Positions 17,702 to 26,717 are shown, numbered from the stretch's first letter. The stretch: 64,000 nt of DNA from Bacteroidales bacterium 52_46 (GCA_001915385.1 MNQK01000034.1:1-64000); one strand, 5' to 3'. The notes: generated by a model from the sequence alone, not told the origin. Numbers and translations: made by a program.

Positions 17702-19604
17702 AAAACAGACTTTTGATTTCAGCGGTAGAGATTTCCGCCATCACCTTGTTTCCGTCGGGCGTATAGGCCGGCGTGGCAAGACTGAACAGACTGCTCAGCA
17801 GATGCTCCACCTCGCTTTCCGACAACTGGCGGGCAGCATTCACGGCCGCGGCCTTGGCAAGATGCAGCGCTATCGACTGCCTGACACTGCGTTGCGTTAT
17901 ATCCGTGCCGGTTTGCAGGTCGTCGAGCAGCGACGTCAGCAACTGCACGTTGTCAGTGTCATCGATGCCGGCAGGTATACCGTTGATAACCCACGTATCA
18001 GCACTCATGGCCTCCAGATCAAATCCCATAGCGGTAATGTCATCGCGATACTCGTTAAGTATGGCAATACGAGCCGGGGTGAGATTGACAGCTTCAGGGA
18101 ACATCACTTTCTGTGACGGGATAGGCGCGCCTTCGCAACTTTTCACATACGACTCATAGAGGACTCTCACATGTGCGCGGTGCTTGTCGATAATCAGTAA
18201 TCCCGTAGCCGTAGGAGTGATAATATACCTGTCGTTGAGCTGCACAGTCGATTTCGGCAGTCCGGAACCAGTCGGGACTGCCTCTCCCGGGCTATCGGCA
18301 CCATTTATCCTGCTTGCTACCACCTCGGTATCCTCACCTTCCGTACCTCCACCTGCAAAAAGGTTGTCACTGTCGGGATGCACGGTTGTTTCAGGCGTGT
18401 TTTCAAACGAACGATACAGTTTGTCCCAGTCATCAAAGACATTTCCGCTTTTACGCTGCCATCCCGGTTGCGCCGGCGGTACGGCAGGAGGCGTGTCGGC
18501 AAACGGATTATAATCCGTAGAAGCCGAGAAGTCGGGCATAGCGTCGACATTGGGATCGAATGCCGGAATTTCGGGCACGTCATCATCACGGTCAAAATCA
18601 ATCGAGGGAACAGCGTTGAACTTGCCTAACGATTCGCGTACCGCAGCATTGAGTATCTGCCATATAGCCTGCTCGTTCTCAAATTTGATTTCGTTTTTCG
18701 TGGGGTGGATATTGACGTCGATAGTCGAGGGGGCAACCTCAAAATTGACGAAATAGTTGGGCTGCTCCTCGGGGCGGATAAGCTGTTCGTAGCAGTTGAG
18801 TATCGCTTTATGGAAATATGGGTGGCGCATGTTGCGGCCGTTGACAAAGAGATACTGTAATGCACCGCGTTTACGGGCATTCTCCGGTAATCCCACAAAT
18901 CCCGACAGCTTTACAATCGATGTCTCTGTTTCAATCGGGATAAGCTGGCGTTCGATGGACTTTCCGAACAGGTTGCCGATACGCTGCTTGAGAGTGGCAT
19001 GCCGCAACTGATGGAGCGTGACGTCGTTATGGATTATCGTGAGGTCGACATCCGGATTTACGAGCGCAAGGCGTTCGAATTCATGAAGCACATTATTAAG
19101 CTCTACGGAATCTTTTTTCAGGAATTTCCTACGCGCCGGCACATTGAAAAATATGTTTTTAACCATAATGTTTGTGCCCGGAGCGGCTGCCGCAGGCTGT
19201 TGCGACTCAACCTTTGATCCCGAGATGAATATCTGCGTGCCCACCGTATCATCTCTGCGCATTGAAATAAGCTCCACTTGCGCTATAGCGGCGATCGACG
19301 CAAGCGCCTCCCCGCGGAAACCCATTGTGCTTAGTGCGAAAAGGTCGTTGGCCACGGTAATTTTCGACGTGGCGTGCCGTTCGAATGCCATACGGGCATC
19401 GGTCGGCGACATACCGGTACCGTTATCCACTACCTGAATAAGCGTACGCCCGGCATCTTTAAGCACAATAGTTATATCAGTGGCCTTGGCATCTATAGCA
19501 TTCTCGACCAATTCCTTTACAACAGAAGCCGGCCGTTGTATCACTTCACCGGCGGCTATCTGATTGGCCACCGAGTCCGGCAACAGTTTGATTATATCGC
19601 TCAT
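17700..19604 (-). CDS. mutL: DNA mismatch repair protein MutL
   Basis: This GHKL-type ATPase links mismatch recognition by MutS to strand removal. It has 634 residues. The N-terminal ATPase motifs are intact: ELVENAIDA, DNGTGM, ATSKI and GFRGEALAS. A long linker rich in proline and acidic residues spans ~340-435. The C-terminal dimerisation domain starts near VQLNDRYIITPT. The metal-binding endonuclease motif DQHA(x)2E(x)4E of nicking MutL proteins appears here as DKHRAHVRVLYE, and the later CPHGRP-like motif as TPDGNKV, so nicking activity is doubtful. The start ATG follows a possible promoter at 19674-19706. The stop codon lies inside the repeat at 17569-17701. Confidence 0.95.
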   Translation of the reverse strand: MSDIIKLLPDSVANQIAAGEVIQRPASVVKELVENAIDAKATDITIVLKDAGRTLIQVVDNGTGMSPTDARMAFERHATSKITVANDLFALSTMGFRGEALASIAAIAQVELISMRRDDTVGTQIFISGSKVESQQPAAAAPGTNIMVKNIFFNVPARRKFLKKDSVELNNVLHEFERLALVNPDVDLTIIHNDVTLHQLRHATLKQRIGNLFGKSIERQLIPIETETSIVKLSGFVGLPENARKRGALQYLFVNGRNMRHPYFHKAILNCYEQLIRPEEQPNYFVNFEVAPSTIDVNIHPTKNEIKFENEQAIWQILNAAVRESLGKFNAVPSIDFDRDDDVPEIPAFDPNVDAMPDFSASTDYNPFADTPPAVPPAQPGWQRKSGNVFDDWDKLYRSFENTPETTVHPDSDNLFAGGGTEGEDTEVVASRINGADSPGEAVPTGSGLPKSTVQLNDRYIITPTATGLLIIDKHRAHVRVLYESYVKSCEGAPIPSQKVMFPEAVNLTPARIAILNEYRDDITAMGFDLEAMSADTWVINGIPAGIDDTDNVQLLTSLLDDLQTGTDITQRSVRQSIALHLAKAAAVNAARQLSESEVEHLLSSLFSLATPAYTPDGNKVMAEISTAEIKSLF

Positions 19605-19673
19605 ATCTCCTTAATAATCATTTAAGCGGCATGACTCCGAGGTTTATAATTTGTGACAATGCCGCACTCACCA

Positions 19674-19706
19674 CAAAGATAATCAATTGATTCCAACCAC
19701 GGCAAC
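19674..19706 (-). promoter_or_regulatory. Possible mutL promoter
   Basis: On the minus strand: GTTG, 21 bases, TATCTTTG. The -7 box is perfect; the -33 box has one mismatch and the spacing is one base longer than the usual 19-20. Confidence 0.45.
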
Positions 19707-19779
19707 ACGTGTTGATAAATGTCATATAATGTTGAAAATTTGCTAAATTTGCAATCCCGATTTATTCTTTTCGACTGTA

Positions 19780-20922
19780 ATGGATACTCTTTGGATATTC
19801 AACCCTGAAAACGATATTGCGCTTGGAAATAATCTCAGGCGATTCACTCCGCCGCGTAATGCCATGTTGCTGCGCGAACGTGGCGCGATGCTCCCTGCTT
19901 GGATTGCCGGTGACGGCGACATTATATGTACGTCCAATCCCACAGATGCCAAGTGGTTGCGCGATATGGCCCCCATATTGAAAAAAGATATTGAAATTTT
20001 GACTACTGAAAATATCGGACGCGTAAAATGCGTGCGTCCGTGGGGATGGTCGCACGCTATCGCCGACAGTTTGCAGCGCACAGGCGTACCTGTCGGGCTC
20101 ATGCCCGATGCCGAGACCGTCGAACGGATACGATTCCTCTCCCACCGTCGTTCATCGGTAATAATCAACCGCCGGCTCAAAGATGCCGGAATTGACGTAT
20201 CGATGCCCGTAGAAATATCCGACACCGCGTTATTGACGGAATATATCGGCCGTCACAAGTCAGTGGTAATAAAATCCCCCTGGTCATCGAGCGGACGCGG
20301 CGTCATCTATTCCGACAGAATGAATGCTTCGGCACTTCTTCGTCACGCCGAAGGCACAATAAAAAGCCAGGGAAGCGTATTGGTAGAACCACGTCTCGAC
20401 AAGATTGTCGATTTCGCCATGCTGTTCGAAATAAGCAAAGGCAATGCCAGCTACGTAGGTCTCTCCGTATTCGAGACACTTTCAGGAGGCAATTACACCG
20501 GCAATATCATAGCATCCAAACAATATCTCTCAGCCATTATCACACAATATGTAGCGCCATCCTGTCTTGAACGTATCCGCCAATCATTGGAATCAATACT
20601 TACCGACCTGATAGGCAACACCTACACAGGCATTTGCGGCATTGACATGATGGTATACAAAGACTCCACGGATTGCTACCGCATAGCTCCTTGCATCGAA
20701 TTAAACCTGCGATACACTATGGGCTATGTCGCGCATTGCCTTGCACGTAACATCATCGCACCGGGAATTATCGGTCGGATGGCTGTAAATTACATCGGAA
20801 ATTGCACAGCCAAATGTATGCATGCTCCCGAATTCAATTCCGATAACCGCCTAATAAATGGAACATTATCATTAATTCCGGGCGGCAGCGACTTTACAAT
20901 CTTTCTTTCAGCCAATCAGTAG
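19780..20922 (+). CDS. ATP-grasp-like protein of unknown function
   Basis: This 380-residue cytoplasmic protein has no signal peptide or membrane segment. It begins MDTLWIFNPENDIALGNN and looks like a nucleotide-dependent ligase of the ATP-grasp type. A central segment VVIKSPWSSSGRGV resembles the lysine and glycine-rich loop that bind ATP, and IELNLRYTMGYV resembles the metal-binding E-x-N motif near the end of that fold. The order is: N-terminal ~150 residues for substrate recognition, then ATP-binding core at ~155-350. Substrate and partner are unknown. It is convergent with maf, with a 3-base gap between stops and no terminator visible. It reads as a Bacteroidales-conserved hypothetical, so the enzyme class is an inference. 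Confidence 0.7.
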   Translation: MDTLWIFNPENDIALGNNLRRFTPPRNAMLLRERGAMLPAWIAGDGDIICTSNPTDAKWLRDMAPILKKDIEILTTENIGRVKCVRPWGWSHAIADSLQRTGVPVGLMPDAETVERIRFLSHRRSSVIINRRLKDAGIDVSMPVEISDTALLTEYIGRHKSVVIKSPWSSSGRGVIYSDRMNASALLRHAEGTIKSQGSVLVEPRLDKIVDFAMLFEISKGNASYVGLSVFETLSGGNYTGNIIASKQYLSAIITQYVAPSCLERIRQSLESILTDLIGNTYTGICGIDMMVYKDSTDCYRIAPCIELNLRYTMGYVAHCLARNIIAPGIIGRMAVNYIGNCTAKCMHAPEFNSDNRLINGTLSLIPGGSDFTIFLSANQ

Positions 20923-20925
20923 CAT

Positions 20926-21498
20926 TTATATAGCGCCGAGTTTCTTTAGCTCGTGGTAAAGGGCACGGGTAGGAAGACCCATTACGTTGTAGAAGCAGCC
21001 GTCGATTTTTTTGATAGATGTCAGTCCGATCCATTCCTGTATGCCGTAGGAACCGGCTTTGTCGAGAGGATGATATTTTTCCACGTAGTGGGTTATATCT
21101 TCCTCAGGAATTACGTCAAACTCCACTTCGGTGGTTTCGGCAAATGTGTGTATTCCCTCGGCAGTCGTCAACGATACTCCGGTTATTACCTTGTGTTTTG
21201 CACCGGAAAGTTGCCGCAGCATCTCGCATGCATCTTCAGGCGTTTTCGGCTTACCGAGTATCTCATTGCCGATTATCACTACAGTATCGGCTGTTATAAG
21301 CATGTCGTCGGCCGTCAGGTTGTCACGGTAACTTTCCGCCTTAAGCCGCGACAGATACGACGGGACTTCATCGGCAGCAAGCGACGCCGGATATACCTCC
21401 TCCACGTCATTGAGACGAACCGTTTCAAAATCAATATCCATCATCGACAGCAGTTCCTTGCGACGGGGCGAACCGCTACCAAGCAATATTTTTTTCAT
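20926..21498 (-). CDS. maf: Maf-like nucleoside triphosphate pyrophosphatase
   Basis: This house-cleaning enzyme hydrolyses non-canonical or selected nucleoside triphosphates (dTTP/UTP type in this subfamily) to the monophosphate and pyrophosphate. It has 190 residues with the P-loop-like start LLGSGSPRRKELL, the acidic ITADTVV motif and GKPKTPEDACEMLRQLSG. It is full length. It lies 42 bases downstream of the HAD phosphatase gene in a minus-strand run of five to six small genes. Confidence 0.94.
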   Translation of the reverse strand: MKKILLGSGSPRRKELLSMMDIDFETVRLNDVEEVYPASLAADEVPSYLSRLKAESYRDNLTADDMLITADTVVIIGNEILGKPKTPEDACEMLRQLSGAKHKVITGVSLTTAEGIHTFAETTEVEFDVIPEEDITHYVEKYHPLDKAGSYGIQEWIGLTSIKKIDGCFYNVMGLPTRALYHELKKLGAI

Positions 21499-21540
21499 AC
21501 AGCAATCTGATTAGGAGTAAGTGACATACAGGCTTTAAGA

Positions 21541-22065
21541 TTACCATCCGAAAGCCTTCTCGGTCGACATCCAGTCGCCACGCGCTTTCATCACCTCTTC
21601 TATTATGTCACGTGCGACACCATACCCGCCGTTAACCGGCGAAATATAGCGGGCAATACTTTTTATATCAATATCCGCATCAGCGGGTGCAACGGGCAGG
21701 CCTACCGCCCTCATGCAGTCATGGTCAGGAATATCATCACCGACATATACCGTCTCCGTCGCGTCAAGGCCATTGTCATCAAGCCACTTTTTCAATATAG
21801 GCAGTTTCATCGACGAACCCATGAACACGTCATCGATGCCAAGCGCCTTGTATCTCGCCGCTATTGCCTCGCTGTAGCCGCCGGTGATAATCGCGATACG
21901 ATAGCCGTGTTTCACCGCAAGCTGCAACGCGTATCCGTCCTTTATATTCACCATTCGCATCGGCATTCCGTCGGCTCCCATCGGTACGGTTGACGGCGAC
22001 AGCACACCGTCGACATCAAACACAAATGCCTTTATTTTTGTCAGATTATAGTCAATTTTGCTCAT
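21541..22065 (-). CDS. kdsC: HAD phosphatase, KdsC type
   Basis: This is probably 3-deoxy-D-manno-octulosonate 8-phosphate phosphatase, which frees KDO for lipopolysaccharide synthesis. It has 174 residues with no cap domain, as in KdsC. Motif I is FDVDGVLS (usual DVDGVLT), motif II IITGG, and motif III/IV is K with VGDDIPD. ALGIDDVFMGSSMKLPIL fits the family's GI...YQG.KdK segment only loosely, so a related sugar-acid phosphatase is possible. Its start overlaps the end of the DUF2520 gene by 14 bases, which shows translational coupling. Confidence 0.82.
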   Translation of the reverse strand: MSKIDYNLTKIKAFVFDVDGVLSPSTVPMGADGMPMRMVNIKDGYALQLAVKHGYRIAIITGGYSEAIAARYKALGIDDVFMGSSMKLPILKKWLDDNGLDATETVYVGDDIPDHDCMRAVGLPVAPADADIDIKSIARYISPVNGGYGVARDIIEEVMKARGDWMSTEKAFGW

Positions 22066-22831
22066 GATAAGTATTGTAGATTTGGCGGGAAATCATTTCA
22101 TACAGCTCGGCATCATTATTGCCGAGCATACCGATATGACGGTCTATGACATGCATGTCGCCACGGCGCGCCGGACCTGTCTGTGCCTCCTCGGGCGAGA
22201 GTGTGGCAATCTTTTCCATCGTCTCCTTAAGCAACGGATCAAGCGCATGAATGTCGGTACCGCACATACGCAACTGGCGGTCGGCCACTGTCCATAAATA
22301 GTTTACGAAATTGCATGCGAATACTGCCGCTATATGCAACCGACGGCGTCCTTCGGAGTTCAACAGGCTTACTTTCCCGCTGATTTTCGATGCAAGAGCC
22401 GCCAGTTCTTGCTCTGTTTCCGCATCTCCACCCTCAATAAACAACGGGACCTGGCGCATATCCAACTCTTTGTTCTTGGAAAATGTCTGGAGTGGGTAGA
22501 ATACGCCGCAATGTGCTCTCATGCCGTCAAAGACGTCGAGACCTACGCTACCCGATGTATGCACCCATATACCGCGGTCATATCCGCGTATTTCACGCGC
22601 CAAAGCACTGATACTGTCATCAGTGACCGACATCAGATAAAAGTCGGCATCGCAGTCTATGGCACCGGCATCGTCAATGGCAGTGCACGACGGCGATATG
22701 GCGCGAGCCAGTTCTTCGGCATGCGTTATATTTCGGCTGAAAATCTGCCTGATTTCAATATGTGGAACAAGAGCCTTGGCAAGATGGGTCGCCACATTGC
22801 CCGAACCGATGACCACACACGATTTAATCAT
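22052..22831 (-). CDS. Rossmann-like / DUF2520 protein
   Basis: This putative NAD(P)-dependent oxidoreductase has 259 residues. The N-terminal Rossmann fold begins CVVIGSGNVATHLAKAL (GxGxxA/G pattern). The C-terminal ~130 residues form the DUF2520 helical domain (FFPLQTFS equivalent is FYPLQTFSKNKELD; HIAAVFACNFVNYLW). It resembles pyrroline-5-carboxylate reductase-like and F420-dependent folds, but its reaction is unknown. It overlaps the nitroreductase gene by 8 bases and the KdsC gene by 14, so it belongs to a tightly coupled operon. Confidence 0.88.
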   Translation of the reverse strand: MIKSCVVIGSGNVATHLAKALVPHIEIRQIFSRNITHAEELARAISPSCTAIDDAGAIDCDADFYLMSVTDDSISALAREIRGYDRGIWVHTSGSVGLDVFDGMRAHCGVFYPLQTFSKNKELDMRQVPLFIEGGDAETEQELAALASKISGKVSLLNSEGRRRLHIAAVFACNFVNYLWTVADRQLRMCGTDIHALDPLLKETMEKIATLSPEEAQTGPARRGDMHVIDRHIGMLGNNDAELYEMISRQIYNTYHEQN

Positions 22832-23363
22832 TTGCCTTATAGCTTCCTATATGTACGTTTTCCCAATGAAGTTTCGATGTGTCGCACGGACGGCGCTCTT
22901 CGTCGGGATAACCGAATGTCAGTATGCACACCACAGAAATCTCTTCCGGAATACCGAGCAGTTCCTGAACATATTCGTTGGCCGGAGTGCCGTCGACCTG
23001 ATAACGGTCGCGTACTTCTATCCAGCAAGAACCGATGCCGAGGTCGGCAGCCTGCAGCTGCATATACGACGCTGCAGCCGATGCATCCTCAATCCATGCT
23101 TCCGACTTCGTTGCGTCGACCGCAACGACTACTGCAAGCGCGGCCTTGGCAATAGGATGCGCACCGGCCGGTTTGCATTGACTCAGGCGCTGCAACATAT
23201 CCTTGTCGTCGACAGCCACAAATTGCCATGCACGTGAATTTTTCGAAGTCGGAGCCATAAGGCCGGCTTCAAGAATAAGTTTTACCGCTTCTGCATCAAG
23301 TGGTTCCTCTTTATAGCGTCGTATGCTGCGTCGTTTCACGAGCAGCTCATGCAATGAATCCAT
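22824..23363 (-). CDS. Nitroreductase family protein
   Basis: This FMN-dependent oxidoreductase of 179 residues opens with the family's RRSIRRYKEEPLD FMN-contact segment, followed by GLMAPTSKNSRAWQFVAVDD. A mid-protein SAAASYMQLQAADLGIGSCWIEVR and C-terminal CILTFGYPDEER are also typical. It probably reduces quinones, nitro compounds or enones using NAD(P)H; the physiological substrate is not predictable. It is the first gene of the overlapping set with DUF2520 and kdsC. Confidence 0.92.
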   Translation of the reverse strand: MDSLHELLVKRRSIRRYKEEPLDAEAVKLILEAGLMAPTSKNSRAWQFVAVDDKDMLQRLSQCKPAGAHPIAKAALAVVVAVDATKSEAWIEDASAAASYMQLQAADLGIGSCWIEVRDRYQVDGTPANEYVQELLGIPEEISVVCILTFGYPDEERRPCDTSKLHWENVHIGSYKAND

Positions 23364-23415
23364 ATATATTTATGTGAGATTAAAAAAACTTTTCCGGTCG
23401 GAGCATCAAATCCGA

Positions 23416-24420
23416 TCAGCGCATCGAGCATACCCACGCATCGGCAAAGCGGCCGCCTATTTCAGCCACATCCTTACCTTTGATAGCTTCATTGATAGTA
23501 TTGCCCGTAGCGGCATATACACGGTATTTGCCGTCAATGTTAAGGATGGCGAGATTAGCGTCCTTATTCTCGCTCACGAATTTCTCTGCGAGGGCCATCG
23601 AAGGAAGCGATGCGACCACAAGGCAATAGCGGTCGGATGCGTTCATTCTTATGGTTGCCTCGTTATTACGTGGCGTCTCTACGGCAGCCGGAGCAACCTC
23701 AACCCGTTCGGGTTGCGGCTTTACTATTTCACGACTTTCCTCCGGCACACGTATATTCAGCGTTCTACCCTCCTCAAGAGCGGGTACAAAAGAGGTCTGC
23801 GATGATTTTTGCTGCATCACGGGAGCTATCGACGCCATATCGTCATTGCGGTTGAACGACGGGCGCAGCAATGCCACCGATATACCGACAGCAAGAGCCA
23901 CTGCCGCCGCCGCTTTCACAGCACGCAGTCCGATACGCGACAATCGTCCGCGACGCGGAGCTTCAATCCGCCCTGCATTGATAGCCTCTTCACGCACCTT
24001 ATTGAGCAACGGCTTGATGGAGAAAGCCTCGAATCCGGCGCTTCCTATATGCGCCTGCTTCTTTGCCGGCTCGAATATCATCGACACCTCATCCTGCCGG
24101 ATAAAACGGCCTACCCTGCCGAGCGAGAGTTCACCGTCAAGACTGAGCTGATGCTTCATCGAACTCAATTCCTCCTCGACTATGCGCTGAGCCTGCGCGA
24201 ACGGCACACCCTCCTTGCGGGCGATTGACGACGCAAGCAGCCCGTCATTATAATCCACGCTCGCGCTGAACGACAGTTCACGCGTAGGCGGATACATCAA
24301 CCCGAGCGCCTCATCATAGCAAGCAGGCTGATAACCAGCGATAAACGCGCCCCATTTAGGCAGGACAACGCAGTCATGCCTGTGCACAAGATATTCTATA
24401 TGTCGGATAACGTGATTCAT
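23416..24420 (-). CDS. HU-CCDC81-like and SPOR domain membrane protein
   Basis: This 334-residue envelope protein is typical of Bacteroidales. Residues 1-~135 match the tandem prokaryotic CCDC81-like HU domains (VIRHIEYLVHRHDCVVLPKWGAFIAGYQPA; SLGRVGRFI). One membrane helix follows at ~165-190 (AVKAAAAVALAVGISVALLRPSF). After a flexible linker, a SPOR domain ends the protein (YCLVVASLPSMALAEKFVSENKDANLAILNIDGKYRVYAATG). SPOR domains bind denuded peptidoglycan glycan at division sites, so a role near the septum or in envelope organisation is likely. It is oriented with the minus-strand run but separated by 52 bases. Confidence 0.87.
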   Translation of the reverse strand: MNHVIRHIEYLVHRHDCVVLPKWGAFIAGYQPACYDEALGLMYPPTRELSFSASVDYNDGLLASSIARKEGVPFAQAQRIVEEELSSMKHQLSLDGELSLGRVGRFIRQDEVSMIFEPAKKQAHIGSAGFEAFSIKPLLNKVREEAINAGRIEAPRRGRLSRIGLRAVKAAAAVALAVGISVALLRPSFNRNDDMASIAPVMQQKSSQTSFVPALEEGRTLNIRVPEESREIVKPQPERVEVAPAAVETPRNNEATIRMNASDRYCLVVASLPSMALAEKFVSENKDANLAILNIDGKYRVYAATGNTINEAIKGKDVAEIGGRFADAWVCSMR

Positions 24421-24545
24421 TGATACAAATTTAACTCAATTATAGTTTTCTTACAAATAATTTCAATTAAAAATATCTAACTTTGCGACATATTTTTTCA
24501 TCCGCATCCGGGACCATACGTCCCTTTTTCCCACATCACCCGATT

Positions 24546-25382
24546 ATGAATTTATATTATAGAGCATTATATGTCTTTTTAGTGTCAGTCCTCACTTTTT
24601 GCGCCGCGGAGGCTAAAGACACTGATACCGCGACCGAATCGGCTTGGGCTGAAATCGAGAAATCCGTTGCCGCGGCCGACTGGAATACCGCCGACTCTCT
24701 CATCGTCGCCACCCTTGAGCAGCATCCCGACTCCGCTACCGATGCCATGCTGCTCTCCAATCTCGGTATGATACGCTACTATGCCGGCAAAGACTCTCTC
24801 GCCCTCGACGCGCTCACGCATGCTCACCGCGCGGCACCCGCATCAGTGACAATATTGGCCAACCGCGCGAAAGTGCTCACGTCGATGGGACGCGCGGCCG
24901 AGGCCCTCGCCGACTACGACAATATCGTACAACTCGATTCCACCTACTCCGACGCCTACCTCTACCGCGGACTGATAATGCTATACAGCGGCAACTTCGA
25001 AGACGCCCTCTCCGACCTGCAGCAACGGGAGAAACTCTCTCCCCGCAGTGAGGACACCCTCATAGCACTCGCCTCATTTTATACCATCACAGAAAACCAC
25101 GAGAGCGCCATATCCTATTATTCCCGGCTCATCCAGGCCGACCCGCAGCCTGAATACTATGCCGGACGCGCTTTATGTGCCCTCCGGCTCGAGCGTCTCG
25201 TCGACGCCTCCGAGGACATAGCCGACGGTCTCGACCTCGACCCCGACTACTCCGAACTCTACCTGTGCCGCGCCATCCTAAACAAAAAACGCTATTGCAC
25301 CGCCGACGCACACGCCGATGCCGACCGTGCCCTCCGCCTCGGCGCCAACCCCGCCCGCATCAAAGCCCTATTAGACTTCTAA
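24546..25382 (+). CDS. TPR repeat secreted protein
   Basis: From the ATG at 24546 the protein has 278 residues with a signal peptide (MNLYYRALYVFLVSVLTFCAAEA). About six tetratricopeptide repeats follow (for example SLALDALTHAHRAAPASVTILANRAKVLTSMGRAAEALADYDNIVQLDSTYSDAYLYRGL). Such repeats mediate protein-protein contact, here probably in the periplasm. The frame can be extended 63 bases upstream to a TTG, but that TTG is part of a -7-like box TAACTTTG (24478-24485), so the ATG is preferred. It is divergent from the HU/SPOR gene. Partners are unknown. Confidence 0.85.
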   Translation: MNLYYRALYVFLVSVLTFCAAEAKDTDTATESAWAEIEKSVAAADWNTADSLIVATLEQHPDSATDAMLLSNLGMIRYYAGKDSLALDALTHAHRAAPASVTILANRAKVLTSMGRAAEALADYDNIVQLDSTYSDAYLYRGLIMLYSGNFEDALSDLQQREKLSPRSEDTLIALASFYTITENHESAISYYSRLIQADPQPEYYAGRALCALRLERLVDASEDIADGLDLDPDYSELYLCRAILNKKRYCTADAHADADRALRLGANPARIKALLDF

Positions 25383-25414
25383 GATAAAGAAACTTAAAAT
25401 AAAGAAACTTTCAC

Positions 25415-26074
25415 ATGAAAAAATATCCAGATAAAGAGAGCGCATTCCCGAACCCGGCGATACCAAGCCTTTGCTATATCAAGAATATTGTGAAAAATCC
25501 GAGAATTATCATTGGGGACTATACATACTACGATGACATCGACGGTGCCGACAAATTTGAAGAACACGTCACACATTTTTATGAATTTATAGGCGACAGA
25601 CTTATAATCGGCAACTTTTGTGCCATTGCAAAAGGAGTAACATTCGTGATGAATGGAGCCAATCACCGCATGGATTGTGCAACCACCTATCCGTTTTATA
25701 TAATGGGTGGCGATTGGGGCAGTATGATTGCTCCGGTCAAAGATGAATTACCTATTAAAGGAGACACAGTCATAGGTAATGATGTCTGGATCGGCCAAAA
25801 TGCGACAATCATGCCAGGCGTACATATCGGTGACGGTGCAATAATCGGTGCGAATGCCACTGTGGCATCTGATATTCCCCCCTACGCGATAGCAGTCGGA
25901 AATCCCGCGCGAATCATTCGCCGACGTTTTGACGATGAGACAATAGACCTTCTCCTGCGTCTGCAATGGTGGAATCTCCCTATCGAAGAAATAGACACTC
26001 TACTGCCCATATTGACTAATCCGGACATTGAGGAGGTGAAATCTGCACTCAGGCTCCACCTCCAGCAGCAGTAA
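25415..26074 (+). CDS. Vat-like xenobiotic O-acetyltransferase
   Basis: This hexapeptide-repeat acetyltransferase of 219 residues closely resembles streptogramin A acetyltransferases (Vat family). Shared blocks include GDYTYYDD, HFYEFIGDRLIIGNFCAIAKGVTFVMNGANHRMD, TVIGNDVWIGQNATIMPGVHIGDGAIIGANATV and GNPARIIRRRF...LQWWNLPI. The histidine in NGANHRMD (about residue 84) is the catalytic base in the family. It would move an acetyl group from acetyl-CoA to a hydroxyl of the substrate. Chromosomal homologues may act on other acceptors, so resistance is possible but not shown. A direct repeat (ATAAAGAAACTT twice) precedes the start. Confidence 0.88.
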   Translation: MKKYPDKESAFPNPAIPSLCYIKNIVKNPRIIIGDYTYYDDIDGADKFEEHVTHFYEFIGDRLIIGNFCAIAKGVTFVMNGANHRMDCATTYPFYIMGGDWGSMIAPVKDELPIKGDTVIGNDVWIGQNATIMPGVHIGDGAIIGANATVASDIPPYAIAVGNPARIIRRRFDDETIDLLLRLQWWNLPIEEIDTLLPILTNPDIEEVKSALRLHLQQQ

Positions 26075-26498
26075 TTTGTTTCAATAGATTCTATCATCTA
26101 ATAGAGTAGATGCAGGGCTTTGTTGTTAAAATTGGTGGGAGTGGGTGTTTCATCCCGATTATTTATGATTAGCTGACAAAAGTAGCAGAAAATTGTATGT
26201 AGGTAGTTTTTATCTCCGCGTTATAAACGTATCATTTAACACGTTACATCATAAGAGCGCAGACGCGATGAATCGCAGCACTACGAATTCGATCTTATAT
26301 TCTGAACTGTGCAACTCACTCGGTTTACACTTCCATTATTCGGATATTCTCTAACTTTTCAACCAAGTTTTACCGCAAAGTGCATTGGGGCGGAAGATTA
26401 TGCTTCGCAACATCCTCCCCCAAAAAACGAAATCGGCGGCCTTGACGGCTGTCGATTTCGCTGTAGGTTGAGAGTGATAGTGTTAAAAAAAGTGTGTA
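26075..26498. other. Intergenic region with short palindromes
   Basis: No convincing gene is visible. There is a small palindrome GCGATGAATCGC at 26266-26277. Near 26438-26460 an inverted repeat pairs CGAAATCGGCGGCC with GGCTGTCGATTTCG. It lies just past the 3' end of the DUF2582 gene, which is transcribed from the right, and could serve as its terminator. AAATCGGCGGCCTT and GCATTGGGGCGG here also occur in the repeat cluster at 14366-14764, so this may be a decayed relative. Confidence 0.4.
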
Positions 26499-26717
26499 TT
26501 ATTTGTCCTGGACAAGTGATACCAACAGTTCTTTTTCGTCCTCGGGGTTATCCTGAATAGTGATTTTGTCTTCACGGCCAAGCCATCCGAGAGCGGCGTA
26601 CAATTCTTTTTCTTTCAGTTTGGTAATCTTTTTAAGCTGTTTGATACCCAAAACTTCGGCCTCATTGAGTGCTTTCCACACAAGTCCGGCCCATGAACCA
26701 ATGACTTCTACATTCAT
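26499..26717 (-). CDS. DUF2582 winged-helix protein
   Basis: This small predicted DNA-binding protein has 72 residues and starts at MNVEVIGSWAGLVWKALNEAE. The length and the helix-helix-wing pattern (LGIKQLKKITKLKEKELYAALGWLGREDKITIQ) match the DUF2582 winged-helix family common in Bacteroidetes. An upstream in-frame ATG at 26786 would add a basic, A/T-rich stretch and is less likely. Target and effector are unknown. It is divergent from rsgA across a ~250-base A/T-rich gap. Confidence 0.85.
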   Translation of the reverse strand: MNVEVIGSWAGLVWKALNEAEVLGIKQLKKITKLKEKELYAALGWLGREDKITIQDNPEDEKELLVSLVQDK

